Part shown: positions 24,272-32,523 of the stretch, piece after piece
Position numbering within the stretch: the stretch's first letter is position 1
How the letters are laid out: every line of letters begins with the position of its first letter
Origin: Leifsonia sp. Leaf264
Lineage (GTDB): Bacteria > Actinomycetota > Actinomycetes > Actinomycetales > Microbacteriaceae
Assembly (NCBI RefSeq): GCF_001422325.1
Contig: NZ_LMMR01000001.1
Location: forward strand, 435,256 to 499,255
Reading direction: 5' to 3'
DNA length: 64,000 bases
The notes under the pieces: generated by a model
Database searches by the model: none
What the model was told of the DNA's origin: nothing
What the model saw: the letters and a program-made list of their open reading frames with translations, nothing else
Program-made: the position numbers and the translations under genes

Positions 24272-25575
24272 CCGCCGCGGCGTGCCGCTTCGGTGACCGC
24301 GTCTCGGAGGCCACGGACCGCGTAACTCCAAGTTCGGCCCCGAGTGTCAGCCTCCCGCGCCGAGCTGCCGACACTAGCTCTCGAACCACGACACGAGCCG
24401 ACCCCGGTCGGCAAGCCCCCGGCGATAGCCGCCGACGGACCATACGACGTGGGAAGTGCCCGAGCGGCACTGGAGCGGGTGAGGTCTGCTGTAAGTAGAG
24501 GCCTCCGTCTCCTGCCGTTCGCTTCGCGCCCGCCGTCCGCCTTCGGCCTCCTCTACCCGATTCCCTCCATGCCGTCCGACCTGTTTTCCACGAGGCGTAG
24601 CCGAGCTGCCTGCCGACGTTCCAACCGAGCCGAGGGCTCCGCCGGCTGCGCTGTCTCCGCCCCGACCATCTACCTGTGCCGCGCCTTGCCCATCGCCATG
24701 ATGGCTCCGCCAGCCTCCGGCCGTCTCCGCCGACCATCCAGCTGTGCCACGCCCTGTCCATCGCCATGTGGGCTCCGCCAGCCTGCCGGCTGTCTCCGCC
24801 CCGACCATCCGTGTGCACTCCGTCGTGGTCAACGCCATGGGCTCCGCCAGCCTGCGGCTGTCTCCGCCCGCCCAGGCGACCTGTCCCCCGCCGAGCCGAT
24901 CTTCATGTGGCTCCACGCTGCGCGTCTCGCCACGCCCATCATCCTGATCCCCTCCGAGTCCGACGTCATGGGCTCCGCGCCTCCGTCGCTCCGCCCGACG
25001 ATCTGCAGGTACTCGGCCCGGGCAACGTCCAGCGGCTCACTCCGTTCGCCTGTCCTTCGGTCAGCCAGCTGAGCGATGTTCCTCCGTTCAGATGACCGAC
25101 GTGCCACACGATCTGGCGTTCATCGGCCAGGTGGCCTCCGACACCACCGGTTCGGATCGGATGGCGTTCTGATGATCGATGCGCAACGGACGTCGGTTCG
25201 GCTGTCGAGACGACACACGTTACGCAGGAACGCAGGGTGTGACCTACCTCGGAACCAGCGAGCCGGCGACGATGTTGCGCGCAGCGCGACGTTGGTGTCG
25301 GTGAGCGGATGGCGTGCGGTGCGCGTGCGGTGGTTCGACAGGTGCGCAGGTTGTGCTGCCGAGCGAGTGGCGGCGTGGCTCATCGCAGAGGAGTTGCGAC
25401 GGCGCGAGCGGAGGGCCTGGGTGGGACCCACTGCGTAGGTGCGAGTGAGCTGTCTGGCAGCACCGGAGGGTGATGGTGGAGAGGGAGGGAGCGGGCTCGC
25501 GACGGCCTTGCCGCTGTTTCAGGGCTTTGCGGCCCCGACAAGTCGACGATCTACGCCAAGACCCGCCGCAGTTCA
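24272..25575. other. gene-poor region with degenerate tandem repeats
   Basis: Open frames exist in many phases on both strands, but none has protein-like composition. They arise from a GC-rich repeat family at about 24640-25030. No convincing gene. Confidence 0.5.
24640..25030. repeat. imperfect tandem repeats of about 65-70 bp
   Basis: Five to six degenerate units, each with GGCTCCGCCAGCC, a GGCTG or GGCCG partner, CTCCGCC and CGACCATC, starting near 24660, 24730, 24795, 24860 and later decayed copies. In the best units CAGCC-(3 or 4 nt)-GGCTG forms a small stem. Confidence 0.6.
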
Positions 25576-25591
25576 CGGACGGACGGCGCGC

Positions 25592-25609
25592 GCCGCACAC
25601 GTAACGTGC
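25592..25609 (+). promoter_or_regulatory. GCCGCRCAYG box variant, box 5
   Basis: GCCGCACACGTA, with CACGT at 25598-25602, exactly 7 nt before the ATG at 25610. Confidence 0.5.
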
Positions 25610-27034
25610 ATGACGACTGCAACGAATTCCGAGCGAGTGCCCTTCTCCGCGCTGCCTCCGCTCGGACCGCTGGATAAGGACGGATCGCGGGCCGCGGAGC
25701 TCGACATTCATTGGCACCGCTGGCATGATTCGGCGCCTGCTTTTCTTGGTCGGGCGGCGGCCGAGAAGGTGGCGTTGGCCACCGGCGTTCCGCTGCCATC
25801 GGCGGTGTTCGAACCACGCGCGAAAGGTCAAGAATGGGTGGGCCGTGAGGAGACGAGAAGCGTCGGTCTCACGGTCTTGGCCGTTCTCAATTCGGTGCAC
25901 GAGGCGACGTCGGAACAGCTCGCATTCTGGACTGGTGACGCACGCCTTCGTGACTCCCGGTCACAGATCCTCCGCATCCTGTGGAGCGCCAACTTGATCG
26001 AAACAGCGACCACGTCGCACTTCCGCCGGACGCCCGGACTTGTACTGTGGCGGCTCGCGTCGAACGACGTTTTCGAGCGCGAAGTCAGTCCGCTCCTGAC
26101 CTTCTCCGAGCTCGTAAGCGTGACCGGATCGGGCAGCGCGGAGCTGTCCACCAAGCGTCGTTTCGCGCGTCACGATGGGCATATGACTGAGTTGCTGCGG
26201 CGTACTGCGGCATGGATTCCGGAGGTCGCGTGCTCCTTCGGAGAGGCGTTCGGAGGGCACTACTTGGTGTCTGGCCGGTGGCCTGCCAAAGCCCAAGCAC
26301 CGGCTCAGGCGAAGGTGAAGAAGTCGAATGAGTCCGACGTTCAGGCGACGGTCGACGGTGTCCTAATCAGGGCGATAGACGGCCTGCCGATCCTCTGCGA
26401 GCTGCAGGCATCTAGTGGGTCGCCCCGGCTGGTCAACAAGATCCTCGCACTCTGCCGAGTGCTTCTCGGCAGCCCTGAGCTGACGCTGCTCGTCGTGACC
26501 GTCGCTAAGCGCACAGGCAACTCACCGGCCGATGCCGGACTCACCAACAGCGTTCGGGCATCCGTCGTCGCAGGCCTCCGCAAATTCATGGACGAGCAGC
26601 CGCCTCTCAATTCAGGCGCGCGGGAGGTCTGGCAACGCGTGTTCATCGCAGACTGGAGCACGGACTTCTTCCCGACGCCAGGCGAGGATGGCCCAGTCAC
26701 CACTCCGGCATTCCTCCACCTCGCGGCTGAGCGCCCGCTGATCGCCGGAGGGTGGGAGCGGGTCTCGCTTCTCGACCCGGCGGCTGTCACTCCACCTGCC
26801 GAGTGGGCGGCCAACCCGCGTGCACGGGCATCGATGGCTAATGCGGCACTGCTCCGACAGACGGCGCCGGTACAGCGGGTCCGGCTGCGGGCTGACAACC
26901 GGCTGGAGATTCCAAAGCTCTGGCAGCTGCCGATGGTCGCCGCTCACCTCGACGGACTGGTCTACGACCGCCCGGGGCAGGGTACGGTCGCCGCGGCAAC
27001 GGTGCCGACACGGCTGCGGAACCTCGACGACTGA
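25610..27034 (+). CDS. replication-relaxation-like winged-helix protein
   Basis: A 474-residue protein. Residues about 85-140 (TVLAVLNSVHEATSEQLAFWTG...ILRILWSANLIETA) look like a winged helix. A domain near 245-300 (DVQATVDGVLIRAIDGLPILCELQ) has the spacing of a restriction-endonuclease-like core. This pairing occurs in replication-relaxation-type proteins of actinobacterial mobile elements; the match is moderate. The ATG at 25610 is preferred to upstream starts because it lies 7 nt from a promoter-box variant and the upstream residues have poor composition. Confidence 0.6.
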   Translation: MTTATNSERVPFSALPPLGPLDKDGSRAAELDIHWHRWHDSAPAFLGRAAAEKVALATGVPLPSAVFEPRAKGQEWVGREETRSVGLTVLAVLNSVHEATSEQLAFWTGDARLRDSRSQILRILWSANLIETATTSHFRRTPGLVLWRLASNDVFEREVSPLLTFSELVSVTGSGSAELSTKRRFARHDGHMTELLRRTAAWIPEVACSFGEAFGGHYLVSGRWPAKAQAPAQAKVKKSNESDVQATVDGVLIRAIDGLPILCELQASSGSPRLVNKILALCRVLLGSPELTLLVVTVAKRTGNSPADAGLTNSVRASVVAGLRKFMDEQPPLNSGAREVWQRVFIADWSTDFFPTPGEDGPVTTPAFLHLAAERPLIAGGWERVSLLDPAAVTPPAEWAANPRARASMANAALLRQTAPVQRVRLRADNRLEIPKLWQLPMVAAHLDGLVYDRPGQGTVAAATVPTRLRNLDD

Positions 27035-27094
27035 CGCACCACACGTAGGAGGCCGGCCCGGGGCGCCCGCGGACCAGACCGGATCGGGTTCGGG

Positions 27095-27398
27095 CAGATA
27101 AGGCGTATTCGTCGCGCGCTATCCGCTCTCACCTGCGTGAGCGACGACGTATCGGCGCTGTCATCCCGCAACCCTAAGACCAGGTTGGGCACCGCATCCG
27201 CCGGGGCAGCAAGGGTGGGCGGCCACCGGGCTTCGACCGTGACGACTACAAGAACCGCAACGTCCTCGAACGCAATTTCTCAACGTTCAGGGAGTGGCGT
27301 GGCCTCGCCACCCGCTACGACAAACTCGCCCTCACCTACCGCGGTGGAGCGGTCCTCCGCGCCATCACCATCTGGTCAAAGGCATGAGGAGACACGCC
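27095..27398 (+). pseudogene. IS5-family transposase, C-terminal remnant with IR end
   Basis: Reads ADKAYSSRAIRSHL...AVIPQP, an in-frame TAA, then DQVGHRIRRGSKGGRPPG and NVLERNFSTFREWRG...YDKLALTYRG to a stop at 27387. The ERNF/YDK block is the C-terminal catalytic Glu region of IS5-group transposases. GGAGACACGCC at 27388-27398 matches the inverse of the other end at 28500-28510. Confidence 0.75.
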
Positions 27399-27415
27399 AT
27401 AGTTGACCGGTACGC

Positions 27416-27955
27416 CTAGTCCTCAATGGATTCCACGGGACGCAACGGCTTGGAAGTGGCGCGGATTGCCGCCCTGCGCGGGTTCGAGATCCTCCCGTAT
27501 CCTGCGAGGTAGTCCTGGAGAAGATCAGCCACCTGGGGTAGGCGCTCGAAGATCGGGTATCTCGCCATCCGGTAGAGCTCCCACCACAGGTCCGACTCTT
27601 CGTGACGGGTTTCGCTTTTGGCTTCATGGAGCGCTTGAACAAACAGCGCTTGTCGCTCCGCCCGTTCGACCGCCGTTTCAGCCAACGTCCAGTCCCACAG
27701 AATGCTCCAGACACCCGCTAGCCCGCCGCGCATCGTCAGAATCCGTTTCTGGTTAGAAAGCTGCTTCATCTCGATCTGGCGCTCTCGTCTCGCATCTTCG
27801 CGTTCAGCGGCGCGATCCAGACGCTCGTGCTCACGGTTCTCTGCCCGTTCTCTCGCCTCTCGACGTCGCAGGTCCAGTGCAAACAGCCAAGACGAGAAAG
27901 CGCCCACCCCGGCACCCACAATCGCGCCCACCATCGTGGCCCAGAAGACGTCCAT
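27416..27955 (-). CDS. membrane-anchored coiled-coil hypothetical protein
   Basis: A 179-residue protein: one N-terminal membrane span (VFWATMVGAIVGAGVGAFSS), a charged Arg/Glu coiled coil at about 28-70, then a helical domain. No family recognised; some phage and defence proteins look like this. TAATCT followed by 6 nt and the ATG at 27955 is a standard leaderless promoter arrangement. Confidence 0.58.
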   Translation of the reverse strand: MDVFWATMVGAIVGAGVGAFSSWLFALDLRRREARERAENREHERLDRAAEREDARRERQIEMKQLSNQKRILTMRGGLAGVWSILWDWTLAETAVERAERQALFVQALHEAKSETRHEESDLWWELYRMARYPIFERLPQVADLLQDYLAGYGRISNPRRAAIRATSKPLRPVESIED

Positions 27956-28099
27956 TGCCCGAGATTAGCTGTCCGAGGAGTTGATCCGCCGCAGAGGCTA
28001 TCGCGATGAGCCGGTCCTCGGCATCCCGTGGGGTCTTCCGTGACCTTGGAAATGCGACGAGCCCCTGAGGCTCCAGAGGTCATGGAGAGGCTTCCGTCG

Positions 28100-28396
28100 T
28101 CAAGCGGCGGCGTACTCATCCAGGTCCCGAACGCCCGCCGCATGGTCCGACGCGGCAGACACTCGCACGATGTCGCGCCAGAAACGCCGGGTCGAGTACA
28201 CGACGTATCGCCACGCATCGAGTTCGTCGTCGTTCTCCTTGATCTGCTCATCCTCGCCACGCGCCGCCGCCTTCGGATCCCACAGGTAACCCGGCGCGTG
28301 CTCGATCAGCGCCGGGCAAGCACCTGATACGACGACGATGCCGTCGATAGCGAGCAGAGAATTCGACGTCTGGATGGCACCGTCCTTGGCGCGCCG
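28100..28396 (-). pseudogene. phage terminase large subunit, C-terminal remnant
   Basis: About 98 residues open on the minus strand. ACPALIEHAPGYLWDPKAA, then RGEDEQIKENDDELDAWRYV and YSTRRFWRDIV are typical of the nuclease end of actinophage large terminases, including the late Asp of DDELDA. Its 5' side is cut off and joined to an IS5 fragment near 28390-28400. Confidence 0.72.
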
Positions 28397-28510
28397 GGAA
28401 CGTCACCAGAATCGGCTCGATCAGAGCCCACTGAGAATCAGACAGAACAGAAGTACGCGACACCCATCAAGCATCACCACAAACGGCTAGAGCCATTGGG
28501 AGACAGGCCC
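28385..28510 (-). mobile_element. IS5-family left-end remnant
   Basis: Inverted-repeat end GGGCCTGTCTCC (28510 inward), then GTG at 28463 and SRTSVLSDSQWALIEPIL, the usual start of an IS5-group transposase, cut after about 27 residues. Confidence 0.7.
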
Positions 28511-29045
28511 TAGTCCCGCCCGCCAAGCCTGTACCTTTCGCCGAGGGTCGAGAACCATGCCTCGCCCAGCACGCTCTCAACTGGTGATTCATCACCCTCA
28601 CCGGCCCTCCTCCAACGCTATGTGTGGGTCATCAAGGGTGCTCCACAATGCGTCCGCAAGGTCCAGCTCGACCGGCGGCTCGACCATCGCCCCCGTGGGT
28701 TCGGCGACGAGGAGTGTGTGCGGGTCCGCGCGCATCGAAGAAGGCTAATCGCGGTCCTCGCGATGGCGTTTTCGTTGTCCACAGGCGAGGCCTTGAGCAG
28801 CGAACGAAATCCTTCCCAGCCGGGTCGGCAGATGAGCCAGTGAGGCGCCAGCTCATGACAACGAGGCACAACCCGTTCGTGTCACCCCACGCCCAGCCTT
28901 GCGTTGGAGCCCAGGTTTGATCACGCGCCTCGGCTCGTCAGCACGCCGGGCGGCAACCCCCGGGGGCGGCGCCACAAACGGAGCGCTATCCGCTGCCCCG
29001 CCAGGTATAGACGGCACCAACGCGGTGAACGGCCCAGCCTCAGGG
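28511..29045. other. intergenic, no supported gene
   Basis: A minus-strand frame at about 28603-28740 reads MRADPHTLLVAEPTG...HIALEEGR and could be a small phage-derived gene end, but no ribosome site or promoter supports it. The rest shows nothing. Confidence 0.35.
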
Positions 29046-30593
29046 TCAACAGAGAATATGGCGGCCGGTGTCAGCGAGGATTGGGTCTAGCGGCAGGCCA
29101 CACTGCACGCATGTGTACCCCGTCTCTTTTCGTGGGCGGATCTGTTCGCGTTGAGCGCGGCTGAGTTCCCACGGCGGCCGACGGTAGGCACCGCCAGCGC
29201 TGTCGTCTGTTCGCGTCCCGTCGCTCCTCACATACAGCGCCGCCCACTCAGGGAAGTTGGCGCCATCTCGGACAACGTTTTCGTTGCGATCCGGTCTGGG
29301 CGCGTAGTACGTCGGGTCTTGGCTTCCGTTCACATAGTGGCGGATCACCTGCACGAGTTTCAGCGCAGCGAGATGGTCCAGCCACTCGAGGACGGCGCCT
29401 CGGTGTTCCACGGGATCGGTCGGCACGCCGGCGGCCAACGCAAGCTCGTCTACTGTGGCGATCATCCCATCCAAGTCAAGCTTGGCGCTCTTCCGAGCCC
29501 CTTGGATATGTTCCAACCAGATGGCGGCCTGCCACTGCTGGCGTGGCAAATGGATACTGGGCCGCGGCTCCCTGACTTCCTTGCCGCGAAACGGTCGCGT
29601 TCTGCGTGGGATCCGCCACGTCAAATGGTCCGGCAACCGCCCGGCGTACCTTGCCAGCAGATCGGCACGAGCACTCGACCCCTGCCAGTTGACGATCGCA
29701 GATCGAAGTTGGCCGAGTTCTCGAGTCCGACGTGCATCCGCTTCTGCTTCCTGAGCTGCCAGCTCCGCCTCTCTGGCCCGGACACGCTCAGCTCGCTCAC
29801 GGAGGTCGGACCGAAACGCGGCCTCACCGTCGTAGAGCTTCCGAAGAACGTCGGAACGGATGCCGCTCTCCAGAAGTTCGCAATCGTCCAGGCTGAATAT
29901 CTGGAGCCGAGCCTTCGGCCCGCGGGGGAAGACCGGGACCTGTTTCGCCCTGACGTACTCGATGTCGTAGGCCACCGCGACCTGCAACGTGATGGGGTTG
30001 AACCAGAGAACTGGTTCGCTCGCAGAGCTCAACGCCTTCTGCACTTTGGTGAGGCGAACGTAGCCGTCTCTCCCGACCTTCAGCTGCGGGCCGACGGAGC
30101 CGAACAACCAGGTCACGGCGACGTCTTGGCGCATGTAGGAGTCGCTGCGGGTGGCAAAGTAGTTGTATTCCAGTGCTGAGTATTGGATCTCGAATGCGTG
30201 ATGGCTGGTTCCACGACTGAGCATGACGTCCGCGCGGCGGTCGCGCCGTTCGGTGCTGATTTCCAAGTCGACACTCGCCTCGGGTGCTTGTGACTTTAAC
30301 CAGTGTTGGAGCCGGTACTGCGCTTGAGCGTGCAGCTCGCTCATTCCCGGGTGATCAGCTGCAACGAGGTGGCGGAACCCATCTCTGTGCTGGGGACGGG
30401 ACACTGTCGTCAGATTGCCGGTCGGGCAGCCCGGGACGACGCATTGGAGGTTCGCTTTCGCCCAGACGCGAACATCGTTGGCTGACCCGTGATCGAGTAG
30501 GTAGAGCGCACCATTCGACTTGTCGCGGCCGTAGACCATCCTCACGTCGCCGGACTGGAATGCGGCGAGCTGTTCCGGGGCGTGTGACGGCAT
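29046..30593 (-). CDS. CoiA-like competence/nuclease family protein
   Basis: A 515-residue protein of the CoiA type. An N-terminal Cys pair (QCVVPGC) is followed by a HAQAQYRLQHWL segment, then ERRDRRADVML...HHAFEIQYSALE at about residues 108-140, which supplies the Asp and Glu-x-Gln of a PD-(D/E)XK nuclease. A long coiled coil (REAELAAQEAEADARR) and a C-terminal zinc-ribbon-like CVQCGLPLDP follow. CoiA proteins act in uptake or recombination of foreign DNA in Firmicutes; in mobile islands their role is uncertain. TAGCTT plus 6 nt before the ATG fits a leaderless promoter. Confidence 0.7.
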   Translation of the reverse strand: MPSHAPEQLAAFQSGDVRMVYGRDKSNGALYLLDHGSANDVRVWAKANLQCVVPGCPTGNLTTVSRPQHRDGFRHLVAADHPGMSELHAQAQYRLQHWLKSQAPEASVDLEISTERRDRRADVMLSRGTSHHAFEIQYSALEYNYFATRSDSYMRQDVAVTWLFGSVGPQLKVGRDGYVRLTKVQKALSSASEPVLWFNPITLQVAVAYDIEYVRAKQVPVFPRGPKARLQIFSLDDCELLESGIRSDVLRKLYDGEAAFRSDLRERAERVRAREAELAAQEAEADARRTRELGQLRSAIVNWQGSSARADLLARYAGRLPDHLTWRIPRRTRPFRGKEVREPRPSIHLPRQQWQAAIWLEHIQGARKSAKLDLDGMIATVDELALAAGVPTDPVEHRGAVLEWLDHLAALKLVQVIRHYVNGSQDPTYYAPRPDRNENVVRDGANFPEWAALYVRSDGTRTDDSAGGAYRRPPWELSRAQREQIRPRKETGYTCVQCGLPLDPILADTGRHILC

Positions 30594-30807
30594 GACCGAA
30601 AGCTACCGGTGCGGGCAGACACTTCGCGTCTCCCAAAGCTGGGGACGATTGCGGACCCAGCGTGGTTCGTGATTGCGATGTCGCGGTCCAAGCATCGACG
30701 AATCACGGCTACCTATCGGTTGTCACAGACTTCGGGTCGCTGGTGCCGCCAGAAGGCCGCCTAGGCGATCAGCTCCACGACCGTGCCACGAAGGAGTTGA
30801 ACACGGA

Positions 30808-30975
30808 CTACCTGTTCGCCCGCAGGTGCAGGACCGTCTGGTCGTCATCGAGCTGTCCGTCGATCAGCTCGACCGCCACGGCGTAGGTCGAGGCGGTCGC
30901 TTCGAGGACGCTTAGGAGCCCGGACCTGGCACGAACAGTGGCCGTGACAATGACGGTCGCGGGTTCGGTAGGCAT
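30808..30975 (-). CDS. small leaderless gene, unknown function
   Basis: A 55-residue frame (MPTEPATVIV...HLRANR). Supported by a clear standard promoter: CTGACC, a 17-bp spacer, TAGTTT, then 6 nt to the ATG at 30975. No domain recognised. Confidence 0.5.
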   Translation of the reverse strand: MPTEPATVIVTATVRARSGLLSVLEATASTYAVAVELIDGQLDDDQTVLHLRANR

Positions 30976-31228
30976 CAAACCAAACTATCTGCGTGCGGTG
31001 CCGAGGTCAGACGAAGCATCTCCCCCAATGCGAGCGGCCCTCCGACTGGGGCTCCGCTCGCTCCGCCGATGTCCGGCATGGCTTACCGGGTCGTTCAGCT
31101 GCGCGGGTTCCGGTGCCGGGCTCCGGTCCCGGTCCCCAAGCTCGACGTTGTCCGCCGCCCGCCGCCGTCAGACCCACACCAGCGCGCCGCCGAGTCGGCC
31201 CCGCAGCCCTGCCGTATGGTCGGCTGAC

Positions 31229-31456
31229 GTGGATGACCTGAAGCGGATCGAGACGGCTGCCGAGACGATCGTGGATGCACAGGCTGTGATCGATGCGGCA
31301 ACTGTGAGGCGCGACGAGGCAATCGCGGCCGCACGGCGTGAAGGGTACCCATGGGCGCGGATCGCGACGGCCGCGCGCCTGTCACGGCAGGGCGCACGCG
31401 ACGCCGCGATGCGCGCCAACGGCGGGGTAGTGCCGGAGCCACGGCAGCGAGGCTGA
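31229..31456 (+). CDS. small helix-turn-helix-like protein
   Basis: A 75-residue protein from GTG at 31229. The second half, IAAARREGYPWARIATAARLSRQGARDAAMR, looks like a helix-turn-helix of the type that asks whether a residue binds by 'WARIA...LSRQ'. TATGGT 8 nt upstream suggests a leaderless transcript. Possibly a local regulator. Confidence 0.55.
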   Translation: MDDLKRIETAAETIVDAQAVIDAATVRRDEAIAAARREGYPWARIATAARLSRQGARDAAMRANGGVVPEPRQRG

Positions 31457-31476
31457 CGGGCCCGCTGCCTCACCGA

Positions 31477-31764
31477 CTACCGCCACTGCACCCCGTCCGG
31501 CGGGAACGTCGGTGCCAGCTTCTTGATCGCCTGCCCGTCGCCGCTCAGAACGAATTCCGTCGCCTCGATAGCGATGTCCAGCGTCTCGTGGCAGTATCCA
31601 TCGAACCAGCGCCCGTCGACCAGCACTCTCACGCACCAGAAGAGGCGCATTGATCGCCGGCCGGCACGGCTCGTTGAGAGGACTGCATCGATCAGGTTGC
31701 CGGTGCGATGCTCGACGCGATCGGTGGTGACGGCGGTGTAGCCGGGTGGCAACTCGGCGACCAT
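31477..31764 (-). CDS. small hypothetical protein
   Basis: A 95-residue protein starting MVAELPPGYT. The start lies 3 bases beyond the stop of the next upstream gene, so the three small genes 32233-31477 form an operon. No domain recognised. Confidence 0.55.
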   Translation of the reverse strand: MVAELPPGYTAVTTDRVEHRTGNLIDAVLSTSRAGRRSMRLFWCVRVLVDGRWFDGYCHETLDIAIEATEFVLSGDGQAIKKLAPTFPPDGVQWR

Positions 31765-31766
31765 GG

Positions 31767-31907
31767 CTACCGCTGAACGCGGATCGAGATCAGATGCCAG
31801 CCTTCGGGGACCTGAGAGCGGGCATCGGCAAGACCGCGCTCGTAGTCTGTTGCTTCGACTTCGATGCGCTGTGTTTCCGAGGATGCGACGGTGGCGATGA
31901 TCTTCAT
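31767..31907 (-). CDS. small hypothetical protein
   Basis: A 46-residue protein (MKIIATVASSETQRIEVEAT). Its ATG overlaps the stop of 31904-32233 (ATGA), which supports translation. The alternating beta-like pattern matches small phage/plasmid proteins of unknown role. Confidence 0.55.
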   Translation of the reverse strand: MKIIATVASSETQRIEVEATDYERGLADARSQVPEGWHLISIRVQR

Positions 31908-32233
31908 GGTTTCTCTCTTTGGGCTCGGCGGACGGCGCTCGCCCACACCCAAGCTCGGTGCGTCTGACCGGCTTCACCATTGAACTCGACGAGTACCGCA
32001 CTGTCGGTGAACTCCACGGCGCGGCCGACGACGCGGTGAGCTTCTTCGTAGTGGACGATGTGCCTGACCCACGCCTCGACCGGGATGCCATCGCCCTCGG
32101 CTTGACGGCGCTTGCCAGTGCCGGCGATCTCATCCTCGAACAAGGAGACCGGCTCCGGTTTGTGCGCCAGCTTCTCGATTTGGCGAGATATGCCAGCGGC
32201 GCTCCATGCGGCGTACCGGCGTTGCTGACCCAT
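31904..32233 (-). CDS. hypothetical protein
   Basis: A 109-residue protein, first of a three-gene operon. TACGAT followed by exactly 6 nt and ATG at 32233 indicates a standard leaderless promoter. No recognised domain. Confidence 0.58.
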   Translation of the reverse strand: MGQQRRYAAWSAAGISRQIEKLAHKPEPVSLFEDEIAGTGKRRQAEGDGIPVEAWVRHIVHYEEAHRVVGRAVEFTDSAVLVEFNGEAGQTHRAWVWASAVRRAQREKP

Positions 32234-32523
32234 GGGTCGATCGTAGCCGAACTCGAATGCATGTACGACACTCCTGCCACAGCGTCATCAGCTTCATTCA
32301 GAATTATGTGCGCAAAGTTTTCACGACGCCCCGGCGCCACGGCCGTGACGGCTGAAAGGTCCGCTGGTTCGGCGGATCAGTGCAGGCGCGATGGTTGCCG
32401 ACCTCGCCAATCGCAGTGGCCTCGAGCAACGTGGCGGCTCGGTGGCTCGACGCACGCGTGAACGGGCAGGCGAACATCAGGGGCGACTCTCGGAGGCCTC
32501 GTGAAGCTGAAACCGGCCCCACC

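Noticed and set aside
24640-25030. Repeats considered as a CRISPR array
   Set aside because: Units are too degenerate, lack regular unique spacers of constant length, and no cas gene is present.
25439-25609. Longer N-terminus for the protein at 25610-27034
   Set aside because: The extension is Arg-rich and non-homologous in feel, and it reads through the promoter-box variant (translated AAHV). The ATG at the leaderless distance is better.
29151-30179. A 342-residue open frame on the plus strand
   Set aside because: It is the antisense shadow of the CoiA-like gene; composition follows its codon positions and no motif is present.
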